A stretch of DNA of 64,000 nucleotides from Shimazuella kribbensis DSM 45090 (GCF_000428065.1 NZ_ATZF01000001.1:460867-524866); one strand, 5' to 3'. Shown: positions 26,451 to 37,592, numbered from the stretch's first letter. Numbers and translations are program-made. The notes: generated by a model not told the origin, from the sequence alone.

Positions 26451-26487
26451 CACAAAAAACAGACAGCACTAGCCAGCTGTCTGTTTG
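26451..26487 (-). terminator. Terminator of the 59-codon ORF
   Basis: AACAGACAGC (26458-26467) and GCTGTCTGTT (26476-26485) pair, with six T following on the minus strand. Confidence 0.8.
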
Positions 26488-26648
26488 TAAGGGAATGGGA
26501 TCAAGGTATGAACTTTCGTTTTATCTATCAAGATGGATAGGAGTTGTTTTTCAAATGTGTCATTATCATAATAACTTCGATTATTCAATAGCTCTCTTAA
26601 TCTTTCTTGATTTTGGGGACCGTTCATGACCGTTTGATATAAGATCAT
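26469..26648 (-). CDS. Small ORF, 59 aa, unknown
   Basis: The frame begins MILYQTVMNGPQNQERLREL and continues with a hydrophilic helix-rich middle to LIPFPYKQTAG. GGGAG lies about ten bases before the ATG, and a clean terminator overlaps the stop, so this looks like a genuine small transcription unit. No membrane segment, cysteine or known motif is seen. Confidence 0.5.
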   Translation of the reverse strand: MILYQTVMNGPQNQERLRELLNNRSYYDNDTFEKQLLSILIDKTKVHTLIPFPYKQTAG

Positions 26649-26791
26649 TTTTCAGCAGCTCCCGTTGCTTTATTATATTAAAGTATAAAGCATTTTTTAT
26701 ATAATGTGTATATTCTAACGGATACTTTTCACATAAATAACTTATTTTTTTTCATGAGCCTGTCCATACTGAAAATGCAGAGGTGATGAAG

Positions 26792-26956
26792 ATGAATGGG
26801 ACAAATAAATACATTGTAAATATTGAATGCAATCAATGTGGAGAACGTTTTGTATTAAAAGGTAGAATGAAAAAAGGGAAAGTGGAGACAGGTTTTAAAA
26901 AATGTTTGTGTGACAACCAAGATGAATTTGATATATCGCAAGAGGAGCTATTTTAG
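26792..26956 (+). CDS. Small zinc-ribbon-like protein (54 aa)
   Basis: The ATG at 26792 is preceded by AGAGGTGATGAAG. The product has NIECNQCGERF and KKCLCDNQ, giving two CxxC/CxC pairs about 25 residues apart, as in small zinc ribbons. A terminator overlaps the stop (AAGAGGAGCTA / TAGCTCCTCTT). It stands alone just before sleB; its function is unknown. Confidence 0.6.
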   Translation: MNGTNKYIVNIECNQCGERFVLKGRMKKGKVETGFKKCLCDNQDEFDISQEELF

Positions 26957-26972
26957 CTCCTCTTTTTTTGTA
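26939..26972 (+). terminator. Terminator overlapping the zinc-ribbon gene stop
   Basis: AAGAGGAGCTA and TAGCTCCTCTT pair around a three-base loop, followed by T7. Confidence 0.85.
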
Positions 26973-27064
26973 TAAGGAAACGAATAACAGCTCAAAATAC
27001 AATAGATGTTGAATTTGTTTAGAAAACAAAGAAACGAAATTAGTAAGTAAGGAGGTTGAGAAAA

Positions 27065-27523
27065 GTGAAGAAATTTATTTTCCTACCTTTGTTTCTGTTT
27101 TGTTTTGCTATTTTAGCAAGTTCTTCTTCCTCTTTTGCTAGCAATGCAGGCAAAAGTAGCGGAGGTTTTTCGGAAAATGATATCCGTCTTATTTCCAATG
27201 CAGTTTATGGCGAATCAAGGGGAGAACCATATATTGGACAAATAGCAGTTGCAGCAGTGATTTTAAATAGATTAGAAGATAAGCGATTTCCTAATACAGT
27301 TTCAGGAGTTATCTTTCAACCAGGCGCATTTACAGCAGTTGCAGATGGGCAAATATATTTAACTCCAAATGAAAAAGCTAGAAAAGCAGTAGTCGATGCC
27401 ATTAATGGTACCGATCCTACGGGAGGTTGTAATTATTATTTTAATCCGGTAACTGCAACATCGAAATGGATATGGTCAAGACCACAAGTGAAAAAGATTG
27501 GAAAACACATTTTCTGTCGATAG
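27065..27523 (+). CDS. sleB: Spore cortex-lytic enzyme SleB, catalytic-domain-only form
   Basis: This lytic transglycosylase degrades spore cortex during germination. A signal peptide (FIFLPLFLFCFAILASSSSSFA) is followed directly by the SleB/CwlJ hydrolase domain: NDIRLISNAVYGESRGEPY with the catalytic Glu, AAVILNRL, FPNTVSGVIFQPGAF, and the GGCNYYFNP end. At 152 residues it lacks the N-terminal peptidoglycan-binding domain of B. subtilis SleB. GTG 27065 suits AAGGAGG; TTG 27056 is too near. It is followed at once by ypeB. Confidence 0.92.
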   Translation: MKKFIFLPLFLFCFAILASSSSSFASNAGKSSGGFSENDIRLISNAVYGESRGEPYIGQIAVAAVILNRLEDKRFPNTVSGVIFQPGAFTAVADGQIYLTPNEKARKAVVDAINGTDPTGGCNYYFNPVTATSKWIWSRPQVKKIGKHIFCR

Positions 27524-27535
27524 GGAGTGATTGTT

Positions 27536-28879
27536 TTGTATAGAAAAATTGCAGCTATTTTATTTCCAGTGTCTCTGATCGCTTTAGTAGCTACAGGGGT
27601 ATGGGGTTATTATGAGAGTCAAGATAAAGATTCCATTTTAATCAAAGCTGAAAATCAATATCAACGTGCTTTTCACGAATTGAATGATCACATGGATCAG
27701 TTGGATGCAGAAATAGGAAAATCTTTGGCTATTAATTCCGCAAAACAAACCACAACATCGATGACAAATGTTTGGAGGCTTACGTATGCGGCTCAAAATG
27801 ATATTGCTCAATTGCCCATGACGTTGATGCCATTTCATAAAGCAGAGGAATTTTTAAGTGACTTAGGTACTTTTTCCTACAAGATTGGTGTTCGTGATCT
27901 TCATGTGGAACCAATGAATAACACCGAATGGAAATCGCTACAATCTCTTTATAACCATCAAAGAGAAATACGCTCCAATCTTCATCAACTGCAATCCAAA
28001 GTATTGGATAAAAACCTCCGATGGATGGATGTTGAATTAGCATTAGCTTCAGAAGATAAAACGATGGATAATACCATTATTGATGGTTTTCACAAAGTAA
28101 ACAAAATGGTAGAACAATATCCAGAAGCCGACTGGGGTCCTACCGTTAACAATTTAAAGGTACGACAAAAAGAAAAGTATAATAGTTTGAAAGGCAAAAG
28201 CATCACCGCAGAAGAAGCAAAGCAAAGAGTTGCCAAGCTGATGAATCGCCCAACTACCAAAAATATGACTGCTGTCTTAAATAAAAAAGGGGACTATCAA
28301 ACTTATAGTGTACGATACCCTTTGAAATCTGGAGATGTGTATACAGATATTACAAAAGTCGGTGGGAAAGTAGTTTGGATGATTGATGAAAGACCAGTAG
28401 GAAAAGCAAAGTTGAATTATGAACAAGCAGAAGCAGGAGCACAAAGATTTTTAAAGAGAATTGGTTTCCCCGATATGTCGGTTATATCCTATAATCAAAC
28501 AGATGATTTATTATCATTAAACTATGTACATCGCGAAGATAATGTATTGGTTTATCCTCAAGCGTTAACCGTAAAAATAGCGATGGATAATGGAAACATT
28601 GTAGGTATACATGCAGCAGAATATGTGTTTAATTTTCATGAAACAGTAAAAGGTCATCCTAAGCTAACAGAAGCACAAGCCAAAGGATATGTGAGTCCAA
28701 GATTAAAAGTACAAAAAACAAATCTTGCTTATATTTATGGGGAAGATGGAAAAGAAGCACTGTGTTATGAATTTCTTGGCATCCTGAATAAAGAACAGTA
28801 TCGGGTCTTTATCAATTCACAAAATGGGAACGAAGAATTAGTAGAGAAAATAACCAAAGCAGATCTGTCGGAAGCTTAA
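27536..28879 (+). CDS. ypeB: Germination protein YpeB
   Basis: The partner required for SleB localisation and stability in the spore inner membrane. It has an N-terminal membrane anchor (ILFPVSLIALVATGVWGYYES), a helical AENQYQRAFHELNDHMD region, and C-terminal PepSY-like repeats (about residues 215-450, with AKQRVAKLM and AQAKGYVS segments). The TTG at 27536, eight bases after GGGAG, is preferred to GTG 27527. sleB-ypeB forms the usual two-gene operon. Confidence 0.92.
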   Translation: MYRKIAAILFPVSLIALVATGVWGYYESQDKDSILIKAENQYQRAFHELNDHMDQLDAEIGKSLAINSAKQTTTSMTNVWRLTYAAQNDIAQLPMTLMPFHKAEEFLSDLGTFSYKIGVRDLHVEPMNNTEWKSLQSLYNHQREIRSNLHQLQSKVLDKNLRWMDVELALASEDKTMDNTIIDGFHKVNKMVEQYPEADWGPTVNNLKVRQKEKYNSLKGKSITAEEAKQRVAKLMNRPTTKNMTAVLNKKGDYQTYSVRYPLKSGDVYTDITKVGGKVVWMIDERPVGKAKLNYEQAEAGAQRFLKRIGFPDMSVISYNQTDDLLSLNYVHREDNVLVYPQALTVKIAMDNGNIVGIHAAEYVFNFHETVKGHPKLTEAQAKGYVSPRLKVQKTNLAYIYGEDGKEALCYEFLGILNKEQYRVFINSQNGNEELVEKITKADLSEA

Positions 28880-28930
28880 TAAAATATATTTAAAACTGCT
28901 TTTGCAACCTTTCATTACGTGTTTGACCCC

Positions 28931-29119
28931 TTGCAAGTTCGACAAAGTGTAGTATAATACCTGTAGAACGAGCACGAATGTTTACATAAATATGATGTTT
29001 TGTCGGGTCGAAGTCTTCGATGGATTGCATTAGCAAGATGAGAATAAGTTCATCGCTTTGAGCAGGCTAAAGAGACCTGCTCTTTCTATTTTTTTGACTG
29101 GGGAAAGGATCTGAATACG
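28931..29119 (+). promoter_or_regulatory. Sigma-A promoter and structured leader with terminator before cmk
   Basis: TTGCAA (28931-28936) and TATAAT (28953-28958) are 16 bases apart. The 150-base leader contains TCGAAG/CTTCGA, GATGA/TTCATC and a terminator GAGCAGG/CCTGCTC (29060-29082) followed by a T-rich run to 29095. cmk starts 24 bases later. This layout suggests attenuation or a separate small RNA. Confidence 0.65.
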
Positions 29120-29785
29120 TTGGCCATTCAGGTAGCAATTGATGGACCAGCAGGAGCTGGAAAAAGTACAGTAGCTAAGTTAGTTGCAAAACAACTTGGT
29201 GTGAAGTATATCGATACAGGTGCAATGTATCGGGCAGTTGGATGGTTAGTATTGACTAAGAATATGGACGCGAAGAACGAAGAAGAAGTACTTCGTTTGG
29301 CGGAATCTTCGCGCTTTAGGCTTACAGATTCAGGGATAGAAGTTAATGGATTCCATTTGAAAAACGAAATTCGTACAGAGCAAATTTCTGCGCTTGCTTC
29401 CTCTATTGCCAGATTAGGTGGTGTGAGGGAAGTATTAGTTGATAAACAACGTCAACTTGCAGGCGAACAATCCGTTGTGATGGATGGTAGAGATGTAGGT
29501 ACACATATCTTGCCAAATGCGAATATAAAAATATTTCTTACGGCTTCTGTGGAGAAACGAGTGGAACGACGGTTTAAAGAGCTAAAAAAGAAAGGGCATA
29601 ATCCATCATTGAATACGTTACGAGAAGAGATCATACAGCGTGATTACAATGATAAGAATCGCCGCTTTGCTCCATTAACCCGTGCTTCCGATGCTGTACT
29701 TCTCGATACAACTGATCTGACAACGAAACAAGTAGTAGATCAAATTATCCAGATATGTCGCACCAAATTAGGCGGTGGAGAGTAG
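29120..29785 (+). CDS. cmk: Cytidylate kinase
   Basis: The enzyme phosphorylates CMP and dCMP. The P-loop AIDGPAGAGKST is at residues 6-17, followed by YIDTGAMYRAVG, VVMDGRDVGTHI and the LID RRFKELKKKGHNP. The length of 221 residues is standard. It starts with TTG behind AAAGGATCT. It lies in an operon with plsC and rpsA, as cmk often does in Firmicutes. Confidence 0.95.
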   Translation: MAIQVAIDGPAGAGKSTVAKLVAKQLGVKYIDTGAMYRAVGWLVLTKNMDAKNEEEVLRLAESSRFRLTDSGIEVNGFHLKNEIRTEQISALASSIARLGGVREVLVDKQRQLAGEQSVVMDGRDVGTHILPNANIKIFLTASVEKRVERRFKELKKKGHNPSLNTLREEIIQRDYNDKNRRFAPLTRASDAVLLDTTDLTTKQVVDQIIQICRTKLGGGE

Positions 29786-29786
29786 T

Positions 29787-30389
29787 ATGAGTGAGAGTAG
29801 AGGCTGGTTTGTATTTTTTAGAGGGTGTTTTCGCGTCCTATTTACTACTATTTTCCGATGGAAAATAGAAGGTCATGAACATGTCCCCACAGAAGGACCT
29901 GCAGTAATATGCTCCAATCATATCAGTTTATTAGACCCTCCCTTAGTTGGAAGTTCACTAAAGAGACATATTCATTTTATGGCTAAAGAAGAATTATTCC
30001 ATATTCCGGTATTATCATATTTTTTACCAAAAATATTAGCTTTTCCGGTCAAACGTGGCCAAAGTGATATGAAAGCGGTTAAGACAGCTATCAAAATTTT
30101 AAAGAATGAGGAGTTGTTTGGGATTTTCCCAGAAGGTACACGTAAAAAAGGAAACGAATCAGAGGATGCTGAAGAAGGTGCCGTTTTTATAGCTTTGAAG
30201 GCAAAGTCACCTATTATACCTGTTGCTCTGATCGGTCCATATCGAATTTTTCGACCAGTACGTGTTGTTTTTGGTGAGCCAATCGATACAACTCCATACA
30301 CTTCAGGAAAAATTAATAAAGAAGTGGTGTCTGAAGTTACGAAGATTATGATGGATAGAATTCAAGCTATCGTCCAGCAACATCGGTAA
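29787..30389 (+). CDS. plsC: 1-acyl-sn-glycerol-3-phosphate acyltransferase
   Basis: This membrane-associated acyltransferase makes phosphatidic acid. The motifs are ICSNHISLLDPP (NHxxxxD variant, about residue 35-46), FPVKRG, the GIFPEGTRKK box and PVALIG. The ATG at 29787 follows the cmk stop by one base; a frame from 29775 would overlap cmk. It sits between cmk and rpsA. Confidence 0.93.
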   Translation: MSESRGWFVFFRGCFRVLFTTIFRWKIEGHEHVPTEGPAVICSNHISLLDPPLVGSSLKRHIHFMAKEELFHIPVLSYFLPKILAFPVKRGQSDMKAVKTAIKILKNEELFGIFPEGTRKKGNESEDAEEGAVFIALKAKSPIIPVALIGPYRIFRPVRVVFGEPIDTTPYTSGKINKEVVSEVTKIMMDRIQAIVQQHR

Positions 30390-30481
30390 GTGGATCAGTA
30401 GTGAGTATAGAAGTATGCTCAGTGATCATTACAATAAATAGTTTGGCATATGTGGTTAACTTATGAGGGAGGTCTGTTTGC

Positions 30482-31621
30482 ATGTCAGAAGAAATGAAAG
30501 CGGAATTTGTGCAAGTTGGAGACGTTGTTACAGGTAAAGTAGTGAAAGTGGAACAAAATCAAGCATTAGTTGATATAGGGTATAAATCAGAAGCGATTTT
30601 GCCAATTTCGGAAGTATCTAGTTTACATGTAGAACAAGTAGCGGATGAGTTGCAAGAAGAGCAAGAGGTACAAGTAAAAGTCATTCGTTATAATCAAGAA
30701 GATGATCAATTTGTTGTATCCAAAAAAGCAGTAGATGCGGAAGCTGCATGGGATGATCTACAGGCTAAATTTGAATCTGGTGAGTCTATTGTTGCTCCTG
30801 TAGCAGATGTAGTAAAAGGCGGATTGGTTGTGAATGTCGGAGTAAGAGGATTCATACCAGCATCTTTAGTAGAACTTCGTTTTGTTGAAGATTTCTCTGA
30901 ATACAAAGATAAAGAGTTAGAGTTAAAAGTTGTAGAATTAGACAGAGAAAAAAATAAATGTATTTTATCTCGCAAAGCTGTTTTAGAAGATCAAGCAAAC
31001 CAGAGTAAAGAAGAAACATTGAACAATTTAGAAGTTGGAACAGTATTAGATGGTACTGTTCAACGATTAACCGATTTTGGTGCGTTTATCGATATCGGTG
31101 GGGTTGATGGTTTGGTTCACGTTTCCGAGATTGCTTGGCATCGTGTTGGCCACCCATCAGAAGCACTCCAAGTTGGTGACAAAGTCCAAGTGAAAGTTAT
31201 CAAATTGGATCGTGACAATGAACGTATTAGTCTCAGTATCAAAGAAACACAAGAAGGACCTTGGCAACAAGTAGCACGTGAAATTCAAGCAGATGATGTG
31301 GTCAAAGGTGAAGTAAAACGACTTGTATCTTTTGGTGCATTTATAGAGGTTTTCCCAGGAGTGGAGGGGCTTGTTCACATCTCTCAAATTTCTCACCGTC
31401 ATATTGGAACGCCATCTGAAGTATTAAAAGAAGGCGAAGAAGTACAGGTGAAAGTATTGGATATCCAACCTGATCAAAAAAGAATTAGCCTTAGTATCAA
31501 AGAAGCAACCGAACAACCAGCTCCAGTAAAGAAAGAAACAACTGAATCTGTCAAAGAAGAATCAGGTTCGTTTGGTGTTACATTAGGTGATATGTATCCA
31601 GAGCTTCGTAACTTGAAGTAA
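30482..31621 (+). CDS. rpsA: S1-domain RNA-binding protein (ribosomal protein S1 homologue, YpfD)
   Basis: The 379-residue protein has four S1 OB-fold repeats: V-T-G-K-V-V-K-V near residue 15, then VKGGLVVNVGVRGFIPASL, RLTDFGAFIDIGGVDGLVH and RLVSFGAFIEVFPGVEGLV, plus an acidic C-terminal tail. In Bacillus the YpfD homologue is not a stable ribosome component; its RNA partners are unclear. AGGGAGGTCTGTTTGC precedes the ATG, and a strong terminator follows. Confidence 0.93.
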   Translation: MSEEMKAEFVQVGDVVTGKVVKVEQNQALVDIGYKSEAILPISEVSSLHVEQVADELQEEQEVQVKVIRYNQEDDQFVVSKKAVDAEAAWDDLQAKFESGESIVAPVADVVKGGLVVNVGVRGFIPASLVELRFVEDFSEYKDKELELKVVELDREKNKCILSRKAVLEDQANQSKEETLNNLEVGTVLDGTVQRLTDFGAFIDIGGVDGLVHVSEIAWHRVGHPSEALQVGDKVQVKVIKLDRDNERISLSIKETQEGPWQQVAREIQADDVVKGEVKRLVSFGAFIEVFPGVEGLVHISQISHRHIGTPSEVLKEGEEVQVKVLDIQPDQKRISLSIKEATEQPAPVKKETTESVKEESGSFGVTLGDMYPELRNLK

Positions 31622-31631
31622 GATAAAAAGC

Positions 31632-31672
31632 AAAACTGCTGATTTGTTTGTTTAACAAATCAGCAGTTTTTT
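31632..31672. terminator. Strong bidirectional terminator between rpsA and bioB
   Basis: AAAACTGCTGATTTGTT and AACAAATCAGCAGTTTT form a perfect 17-bp stem with a five-base loop and flanking T/A runs; rpsA and bioB converge on it. Confidence 0.92.
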
Positions 31673-31680
31673 TAATATGG

Positions 31681-32682
31681 TTAGATACAAGTTAATTCAA
31701 TTTCAAAGCCTAAATCTTGGATCATTTGATGGTCTGAATTGGTTGTCATGCCCTTCGTTGTAAGATAATCCCCTACAAATAAAGCATTTGCGGGATAGAG
31801 AGATAGACACTGAAGGTGACCAATATTGGTTTCTCTTCCACCAGAAACACGAATTTCTTTTGATGGACAAATAAACCGAAATAGTGCTAGTACTTTTAAA
31901 CAATATCGAGGGTTTAATTCTTCGAGGTACTCAAGCGGTGTTCCAGCAATGTTAATTAAGAAATTGATAGGGATCGAATCTGCATCAAGTTCTCTCAATT
32001 CATATGCGATATCAATCACTTGTTCTTTGCTTTCACCCATACCGATAATACAACCAGAACAGGGAGAAATTCCTGACTTTGTAACGTTTTCTATTGTTTG
32101 AAGACGATCCTCATAGGTATGAGTAGTTACAATTTCTTGATAATGTTTCTGATGCGTATTCAAATTATGATTATAGCGATCAACGCCTGCTTGTTGTAAT
32201 CGTTGGGCTTGTTCTGTTGATAAAATTCCCAGACAGGTACATATTTTTAAAGAGTAGTTTTGTTTGATTTCCGATACAGCAGCGATTACTTCTTCCAATT
32301 CTCGATTTGTAGGTCCTCTGCCACTTGCTACAATACAATACGTTCCTGCTTTCCTTCTTAATGCTTCTTGAGCACCTTCCACTATCGCATCTCTATCCAT
32401 CATTGTATATTTTTCGATAGAAGCAGTGGACTGGATGGATTGAGAGCAATATTTACAATCCTCGGGACAATAGCCACTTTTCACATTTTGAATCATATTT
32501 AATTTTACTTTATTTCCATAATAATGATGACGAACACGATACGCAGCATGTAAAATTGCTAAAAGTTCGCGGTCATCCGATTCTAAAAGAAGTAATGCTT
32601 CATTCTTTGTTATTCTTTCTCCGGCCAATGCTTTTTCTGCGAATGAATTCCAATTTATATTTTCGACTGTCTTACTATTCAT
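31681..32682 (-). CDS. bioB: Biotin synthase
   Basis: This radical SAM enzyme inserts sulfur into dethiobiotin. The cluster motif is CPEDCKYCSQS (about residues 66-76); later conserved parts are YNHNLNTH, GMGES and ETNIGHLQ. The ATG at 32682 lies behind AAGGAGTTACTAATA and overlaps the bioC stop by eight bases; a longer frame to 32781 lies inside bioC. It is the last gene of the biotin operon. Confidence 0.95.
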   Translation of the reverse strand: MNSKTVENINWNSFAEKALAGERITKNEALLLLESDDRELLAILHAAYRVRHHYYGNKVKLNMIQNVKSGYCPEDCKYCSQSIQSTASIEKYTMMDRDAIVEGAQEALRRKAGTYCIVASGRGPTNRELEEVIAAVSEIKQNYSLKICTCLGILSTEQAQRLQQAGVDRYNHNLNTHQKHYQEIVTTHTYEDRLQTIENVTKSGISPCSGCIIGMGESKEQVIDIAYELRELDADSIPINFLINIAGTPLEYLEELNPRYCLKVLALFRFICPSKEIRVSGGRETNIGHLQCLSLYPANALFVGDYLTTKGMTTNSDHQMIQDLGFEIELTCI

Positions 32683-33508
32683 TATTAGTAACTCCTTTTT
32701 CGTATACCTTTTTTCCATAAAGGTATAAAGTATGATAGGTTGTACAAACCTGTCCTGTTTCATTGCTAAACATTTCATCATAACGAATTAATACACGTTT
32801 CATAAGCTGATTTGTTTTGCCTAAAGAAAGTTTATTTTTACTGTAGCTTGCTCCAACAGATTTCACAGAGTAAAGAAATTCTCTGCTGCTTTCATACCAT
32901 ATTGGATCCGTTTTCTCTTCCATATGTTGCATGTGCAGTCCATTTTCACAAAACATTTGGCGCAATTCACCTAGAGAATACATAGGTAATTGGTGTTTTT
33001 GACGTGGTAATTGCAATTCTTTTTCAACTTGCACAAAGGTCTTTTTTAATTCTATAAAGGTTTTTGGACCAAAAGTAGCTACTAACAATGAACCGTTTGG
33101 TTGTAATAAATGAACTAGTTTGGAAATAGTCGATTGAGGCTGTTTCAGCCATTGGAATGTAGCATTTGAAATAATACAATCATATCTCTCGTTTTGTATG
33201 GAATCATTTCTTTTTTCTATATCGCAGACGAAAAAACGAAGTCGTTTATCTGCTCTGCATTTTTTTTGAGCTATTTTTATCATTTCTGATGATAAATCCA
33301 CTGCATCTATCATCGCTTCAGGGAAAGCGTGTAACAGTTTTTGTGTCACATTGCCTGTACCACAACCTACTTCTAAAATTCGCTTAAAATCGCCTTTTTC
33401 GGTCGCATCTTTTACCAATTTCGTTGCCATCTGGTTTTGAATAACTGCAAATTGATCATAGGATTTGGCTGCGTTACTAAATTGTCGTCGAACTTTACTG
33501 ATCATCAT
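32675..33508 (-). CDS. bioC: Malonyl-ACP O-methyltransferase
   Basis: The enzyme methylates malonyl-ACP so that fatty acid synthesis can make pimeloyl-ACP methyl ester. This class I SAM methyltransferase has VRRQFSNAAKSYD at the start, motif I ILEVGCGTGNVT, the acidic end of strand 2 (IDAVDLSSEM) and CIISNATFQW. The start overlaps the stop of the hydrolase gene (TTATGATG). Confidence 0.92.
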   Translation of the reverse strand: MMISKVRRQFSNAAKSYDQFAVIQNQMATKLVKDATEKGDFKRILEVGCGTGNVTQKLLHAFPEAMIDAVDLSSEMIKIAQKKCRADKRLRFFVCDIEKRNDSIQNERYDCIISNATFQWLKQPQSTISKLVHLLQPNGSLLVATFGPKTFIELKKTFVQVEKELQLPRQKHQLPMYSLGELRQMFCENGLHMQHMEEKTDPIWYESSREFLYSVKSVGASYSKNKLSLGKTNQLMKRVLIRYDEMFSNETGQVCTTYHTLYLYGKKVYEKGVTNNE

Positions 33509-34224
33509 AAGCGCTCACTCATCCAATTAAAAAATATTTCAGGATTCGTCCAGAATGGTATATGTCCTGCTCCTTTTACCGCAAAAAGGGTATTTTTCGG
33601 TAGTTGATTTGATAGGGATAGAGCGCCACCTATAGGACAAATAATGTCTTCTTCACCAGTTAATAAATAGGTTGGGACTTGGATATTCCTTATGGAATCT
33701 AGTGCATCGTATTGCTGTAAATAGCACAAACCAGCTTGTAACGCATCCGAGTTAGGGAGTTTTTGTCGGAATTGATACTGCCATTTTCGCCAATACCCTT
33801 GCTTTATTTCTTCAGGGGAGAACATTTGTCGATCGAATTGAGAAATTACTTCTCTTCCGTTTTGTCTCAATTGCTTTTTCATTTTTTCTAAGATGAGAGG
33901 ATGCCACCCATCTGGATCTGTTTTCCTTTTCGTTGTAAATTTGCCTGTCATTCCTACAAGAAATAATTTTTTAAGTTGATCTTGAATCAACGGGACTAAC
34001 TCAAAGCTCAACATGGCTCCCATGGACCAAGCGACAATAATAATGGAAGAAGCATGGCTCTGGTTAATTTGATGAATAATATGTTCCCGCATTTGCTCCG
34101 TTGTGTGGCATTGTAAAAAATCAATCGTTTTGTGATCATACTGTGGCAAATGTTTGATCTGCTGTTCAAAGATTTGGCCAGGAGCGGACCAACCTGAAAT
34201 CCAAAAGATTGTTTCTTTTACTAT
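33505..34224 (-). CDS. BioH/BioG-like alpha/beta hydrolase of the biotin operon
   Basis: This enzyme probably cleaves pimeloyl-ACP methyl ester. The nucleophile elbow is AWSMGAML, then LLTGEEDIICP and the His in GAGHIPFWT. Conventional starts begin at TTG 34149, but the in-frame sequence upstream continues as a good N-terminus (IFWISGWSAPGQIFEQQ, the oxyanion region) back to the bioF stop. No ATG, GTG or TTG exists there; an ATA at 34224, eight bases after GGGAG, is the best-placed codon. I extend the gene to it; a non-standard start is inferred. Confidence 0.75.
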   Translation of the reverse strand: MVKETIFWISGWSAPGQIFEQQIKHLPQYDHKTIDFLQCHTTEQMREHIIHQINQSHASSIIIVAWSMGAMLSFELVPLIQDQLKKLFLVGMTGKFTTKRKTDPDGWHPLILEKMKKQLRQNGREVISQFDRQMFSPEEIKQGYWRKWQYQFRQKLPNSDALQAGLCYLQQYDALDSIRNIQVPTYLLTGEEDIICPIGGALSLSNQLPKNTLFAVKGAGHIPFWTNPEIFFNWMSERL

Positions 34225-36187
<1,963 letters not shown>

Positions 36188-36193
36188 CTATTG

Positions 36194-37558
36194 CTATAAA
36201 CCCAATTTACGAAGTACTCGTTTTGTTCGATGCACAATATCTTCAATCTGCTTTTTTGTTGTACATAAGGGAAGAACATAATAAATCGTATCTCCAAGTG
36301 GCCTGAGAAGCAAACCTTCTTGCAATCCTGTTTCATATATTTGAAAACCTATTCGTTCATTTGAGGGAAAGGCTAACTTCTTTTCTTTATCCTTCATTAC
36401 ATCAAATGCGGCAACAAAACCTAGTTGACGTACATTTGAGACATGTGAAAAATCTTCAAAGCTCTTTACTTGTTCTTGTAAGTGAACAGCATTTTTTTGA
36501 ACATGATAAAGTACTTGCTCATCTTCAAAAATTTGCAAAGACTCTAGTGCGACTGCCGTAGCAATAGGATTTCCAGTAAAACTATGACCATGTGTGAATG
36601 TTTTTCTGCGTGCAAAGTCATCATAAAAAGCATCATAAATTTCATCTGTACACAAGGTAGCTGCCAGTGGTAAAACACCTGCTGTAATCCCTTTTGATAC
36701 ACACATAAAATCAGGTGTGATGCGTGCATGATCACAAGCAAACATTTGCCCAGTACGTCCAAATCCTACAGCTACTTCATCAGCAATGAAGTGAATGTGG
36801 TATTTGGTGCATAAATTTCGTAAACCGATAAGATAATCAACAGGATAAATATGAACCCCACCAGCCATTTGAATCAACGGTTCCACAATTAATGCTGCAA
36901 TTTCATCAGCACAGGAGATAAAATGCTGTTCAACTTCATGGAGACAATGATTAATTCTTTGTTTTACAATTTCAGAGGAAGCGTCTTCTTCCATAAAAAA
37001 TTGTGGTGAAGGAACAGAGAAACTAGCGAAACGCAGAGGATGAAAAAGAGCATGATAGCTTTCTATGCCTCCCAAACTCATGGCACCAATGGTATCACCA
37101 TGGTAGCTATTTTCTAAGTAAACAAATTTTTGTTTTTTTTGTTTTCCGTTCTGTAACCAGTACTGGAATGACATTTTTATTGCCACTTCTACAGCAGTGG
37201 AACCGTTATCAGAATAAAAAACTTTATTTAACCCTTCAGGACTGATTTGGACCAGTTTTTCTGCCAATAAAATTCCAGTTCGATGCGTAATACCACTGAA
37301 CATAACATGATCAATCTCTTTTACTTGTCGAGATATCGCTTGATTGATTCTGGGATGACAGTGTCCGTGGATGTTTACCCACCAGGACGAATTGGTGTCG
37401 TAATAACAATTTCCATCAACATCATATAAATAAACTCCTTCTGCCTTGTCGATAAAAAGTAAATCACGAGATTCATAATCTTTCATTTGTGTAAAAGGAT
37501 GCCAAACGTATTTTCGATCTTTTTCTAATAAATCAGGGTAGTTTTGATGTATAAACAA
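36194..37558 (-). CDS. bioA: Adenosylmethionine-8-amino-7-oxononanoate aminotransferase
   Basis: This PLP class III aminotransferase makes 7,8-diaminopelargonate. It has WHPFTQMKDYE near the start, NSSWWVNIHGHCHP, the ENSYHGDTIGAMS box, FIADEVAVGFGRTG and the Schiff-base Lys in VSKGITAGVLP (about 278). The Trp-Trp near residue 58 favours SAM as amino donor, as in BioA rather than Lys-using BioK; this is from family knowledge. It starts with TTG behind AAGGGGGGG. Confidence 0.94.
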   Translation of the reverse strand: MFIHQNYPDLLEKDRKYVWHPFTQMKDYESRDLLFIDKAEGVYLYDVDGNCYYDTNSSWWVNIHGHCHPRINQAISRQVKEIDHVMFSGITHRTGILLAEKLVQISPEGLNKVFYSDNGSTAVEVAIKMSFQYWLQNGKQKKQKFVYLENSYHGDTIGAMSLGGIESYHALFHPLRFASFSVPSPQFFMEEDASSEIVKQRINHCLHEVEQHFISCADEIAALIVEPLIQMAGGVHIYPVDYLIGLRNLCTKYHIHFIADEVAVGFGRTGQMFACDHARITPDFMCVSKGITAGVLPLAATLCTDEIYDAFYDDFARRKTFTHGHSFTGNPIATAVALESLQIFEDEQVLYHVQKNAVHLQEQVKSFEDFSHVSNVRQLGFVAAFDVMKDKEKKLAFPSNERIGFQIYETGLQEGLLLRPLGDTIYYVLPLCTTKKQIEDIVHRTKRVLRKLGL

Positions 37559-37592
37559 ACTTTTGTTCCCCCCCTTGTATCTCTTTATGTTT

